Source: Symbiodinium natans
Lineage: Eukaryota; Sar; Dinophyceae; Suessiales; Symbiodiniaceae
Direction: 5' to 3'
NCBI GenBank assembly: GCA_905221605.1
Contig: CAJNDS010002302.1
Span: forward strand, 450,522 to 493,021
DNA length: 42,500 bases
The position numbers and the translations under genes are program-made. Within the stretch, counting starts at the first letter, position 1, and each line of letters begins with the position of its first letter. A model generated the notes under the pieces. It had not been told where the DNA came from. It made no database searches and saw nothing but the letters and a program-made list of their open reading frames with translations. This document shows, one piece after another, positions 41,291-42,500 of the stretch.

Positions 41291-41985
41291 TCGGGAAGCC
41301 CCCAAAAGCCTTAAACCCTAAACCTTAAACCCTAGACCCTAGACCCTAAACCGTAAACCCTAAACCCCAAACCCTAAACCCTAAGCTCTAAACCCTAAAC
41401 CCCAAACCCCAGCCTAGCGCCGCAGCCAGGGAAGAGGCCGCAGGACCCAGGCGTCTAACCTAAGAGCTTCGATGAGAACCACCCTACTTAGAAGCTCTTC
41501 TGACTTAGTGTTTAAAGGAACCGTTTAGAGTTTAGGGTTTGGGGTTTAGGGTTTAGGGCTTACGGCTTAGGGCTTGGGGCTTGGGGCTTAGGGCTTAAAA
41601 AGTCTACTTCGTATCCCCTAGAGACCCTACTAGAATCCCCATAGCCCAGCTTCCTAACCCTACTTGCTAAGTCAAAGAAGGGCTTGCAAGTAAACCCCGA
41701 ATCCTATGCACCAAAGCCCAGACTATGCTTGTCACCGTACGCATGAATAGGGGTACCCCCTTGTGGTACCCCAGACATCCAAAAAGGGCGCCGCTATTTT
41801 CGGAAACCCTACGCAGAGGGGATGAACGGAGCTTGAAGTTCCTATGTACACTCCAAACCCTAAACCCCAAACCCCAAACCCCAAACCCTAAACCCTAAAC
41901 CCTAAACCCTAAACCCTAAACCCCAAACCCCAAACCCCAAACCCCAAACCCTAAACCCTAAACCCTAAACCTACGAAGATGTCCA

Positions 41986-42071
41986 CAGCCACCGTGGCTC
42001 CCGACCCGTGCCGCACGTGCGGCCAGGACGGCCGTGATACCGCCGGCGCCCAGAAGGAGGTGTCGATCTGG
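41986..42071. other. GC-rich island open on both strands
   Basis: The minus strand reads IDTSFWAPAVSRPSWPHVRH after a CAG. The plus strand offers an ATG at 41989 reading MSTATVAPDPCRTCGQDGRD. Third-position GC is high either way. By analogy with the rest of the window the minus strand is favoured, as an exon of the gene upstream of 40518. Confidence 0.3.
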
Positions 42072-42100
42072 ACTTGGGGTTTGGGGTTTCCATGGACTTG

Positions 42101-42372
42101 GGTTTAGGGTTTAGGGTTTAGGGTTTAGGGTTTAGGGTTTAGGGGTTTTGGGTTTGGGGTTTGGGGTTTGGGGTTTGGGGTTTGGGGTTTGGGGTTTGGG
42201 GTTTGGGGTTTGGGGTTTGGGGTTTGGGGTTTGGGGTTTGGGGGTTTAGGGTTTAGGGTTTAGGGTTTAGGGTTTAGGGTTTAGGGTTTAGGGGGGTTTG
42301 GGGTGGGGTTTGGGGTTTGGGGTTTGGGTTTAGGGTTTAGGGTTTAGGGTTTAGGGTTTAGGGTTTGGGGTT
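42101..42372. repeat. TTTAGGG / TTTGGGG array flanked by a 21-bp imperfect direct repeat
   Basis: TTTAGGG units, then about 15 TTTGGGG units (42139-42245), then TTTAGGG again. Flanks TTGGGGTTTCCATGGACTTGG (42081-42101) and TTGGGGTTTCCAGGGATTTGG (42365-42385) match at 18 of 21 positions. Confidence 0.9.
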
Positions 42373-42500
42373 TCCAGGGATTTGGCATTTCCGGTGGGCC
42401 CAGGCTTGGCGTTCCGCCTCCTTTATCCCTGATGAGCTTTCTCGAAGCAAACTCGGGCCCTAAACCCTAAACCCTACACCCTACACCCTAAACCCAAAAC

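Overview
The window looks like nuclear DNA of a dinoflagellate. Three things point there. TTTAGGG heptamers (the telomere unit of dinoflagellates, chromerids and plants) and close variants are strewn through the window in both orientations. Every gene that can be joined lies on the minus strand, as in dinoflagellate unidirectional gene arrays. When short GC-rich exon islands are joined in frame, the introns begin with GT, GC or GA and end with AG, a donor mixture known from dinoflagellates. All exon joins were made by eye from reading frame and family motifs and are unconfirmed by transcripts.

Layout, right to left (direction of transcription): (1) 42.5-39.26 kb, fragments of an unidentified gene. 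(2) 39174-28630, an asparagine-synthetase-like gene rebuilt as 26 exons whose lengths sum to 1812 nt (603 codons plus stop), with an unusual C-terminal coiled-coil extension. (3) 28456-21503, a 12-exon, 351-codon glycosyltransferase resembling the glycosyltransferase domain of procollagen lysine hydroxylases (LH3/PLOD). (4) about 18852-11585, at least 14 exons whose C-terminal part resembles chalcone-isomerase-like proteins. (5) 8205-3407, nine exons of an unrecognised protein with a hydrophobic segment. (6) 3.4-0 kb, mostly repeat with isolated exon candidates. Genes 2 and 3 are only 173 bp apart, so promoters were not sought; trans-splicing of a leader is expected in dinoflagellates, but no leader sequence was seen.

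Most of the remaining DNA is telomere-like repeat. Arrays sit inside introns and between genes, are often homogenised for one variant unit (TTTAGGG, TTTAGGGG, TTTAGGGGG, TTTGGGG, GCTTAGG, CCCTCAA), and some are bracketed by 12-21 bp direct repeats of unique sequence. In the clearest case (14269-14475) a 19-bp exon sequence is duplicated on both sides of an array, and AG|GA inside the duplication gives both splice sites. This suggests telomeric-repeat insertions that act as introns at birth. Other elements are small inverted-repeat (MITE-like) families, a 110-bp dispersed repeat, a 0.4-kb block present twice with poly-C cores, a 1.4-kb purine satellite inside an intron, and AT microsatellites.
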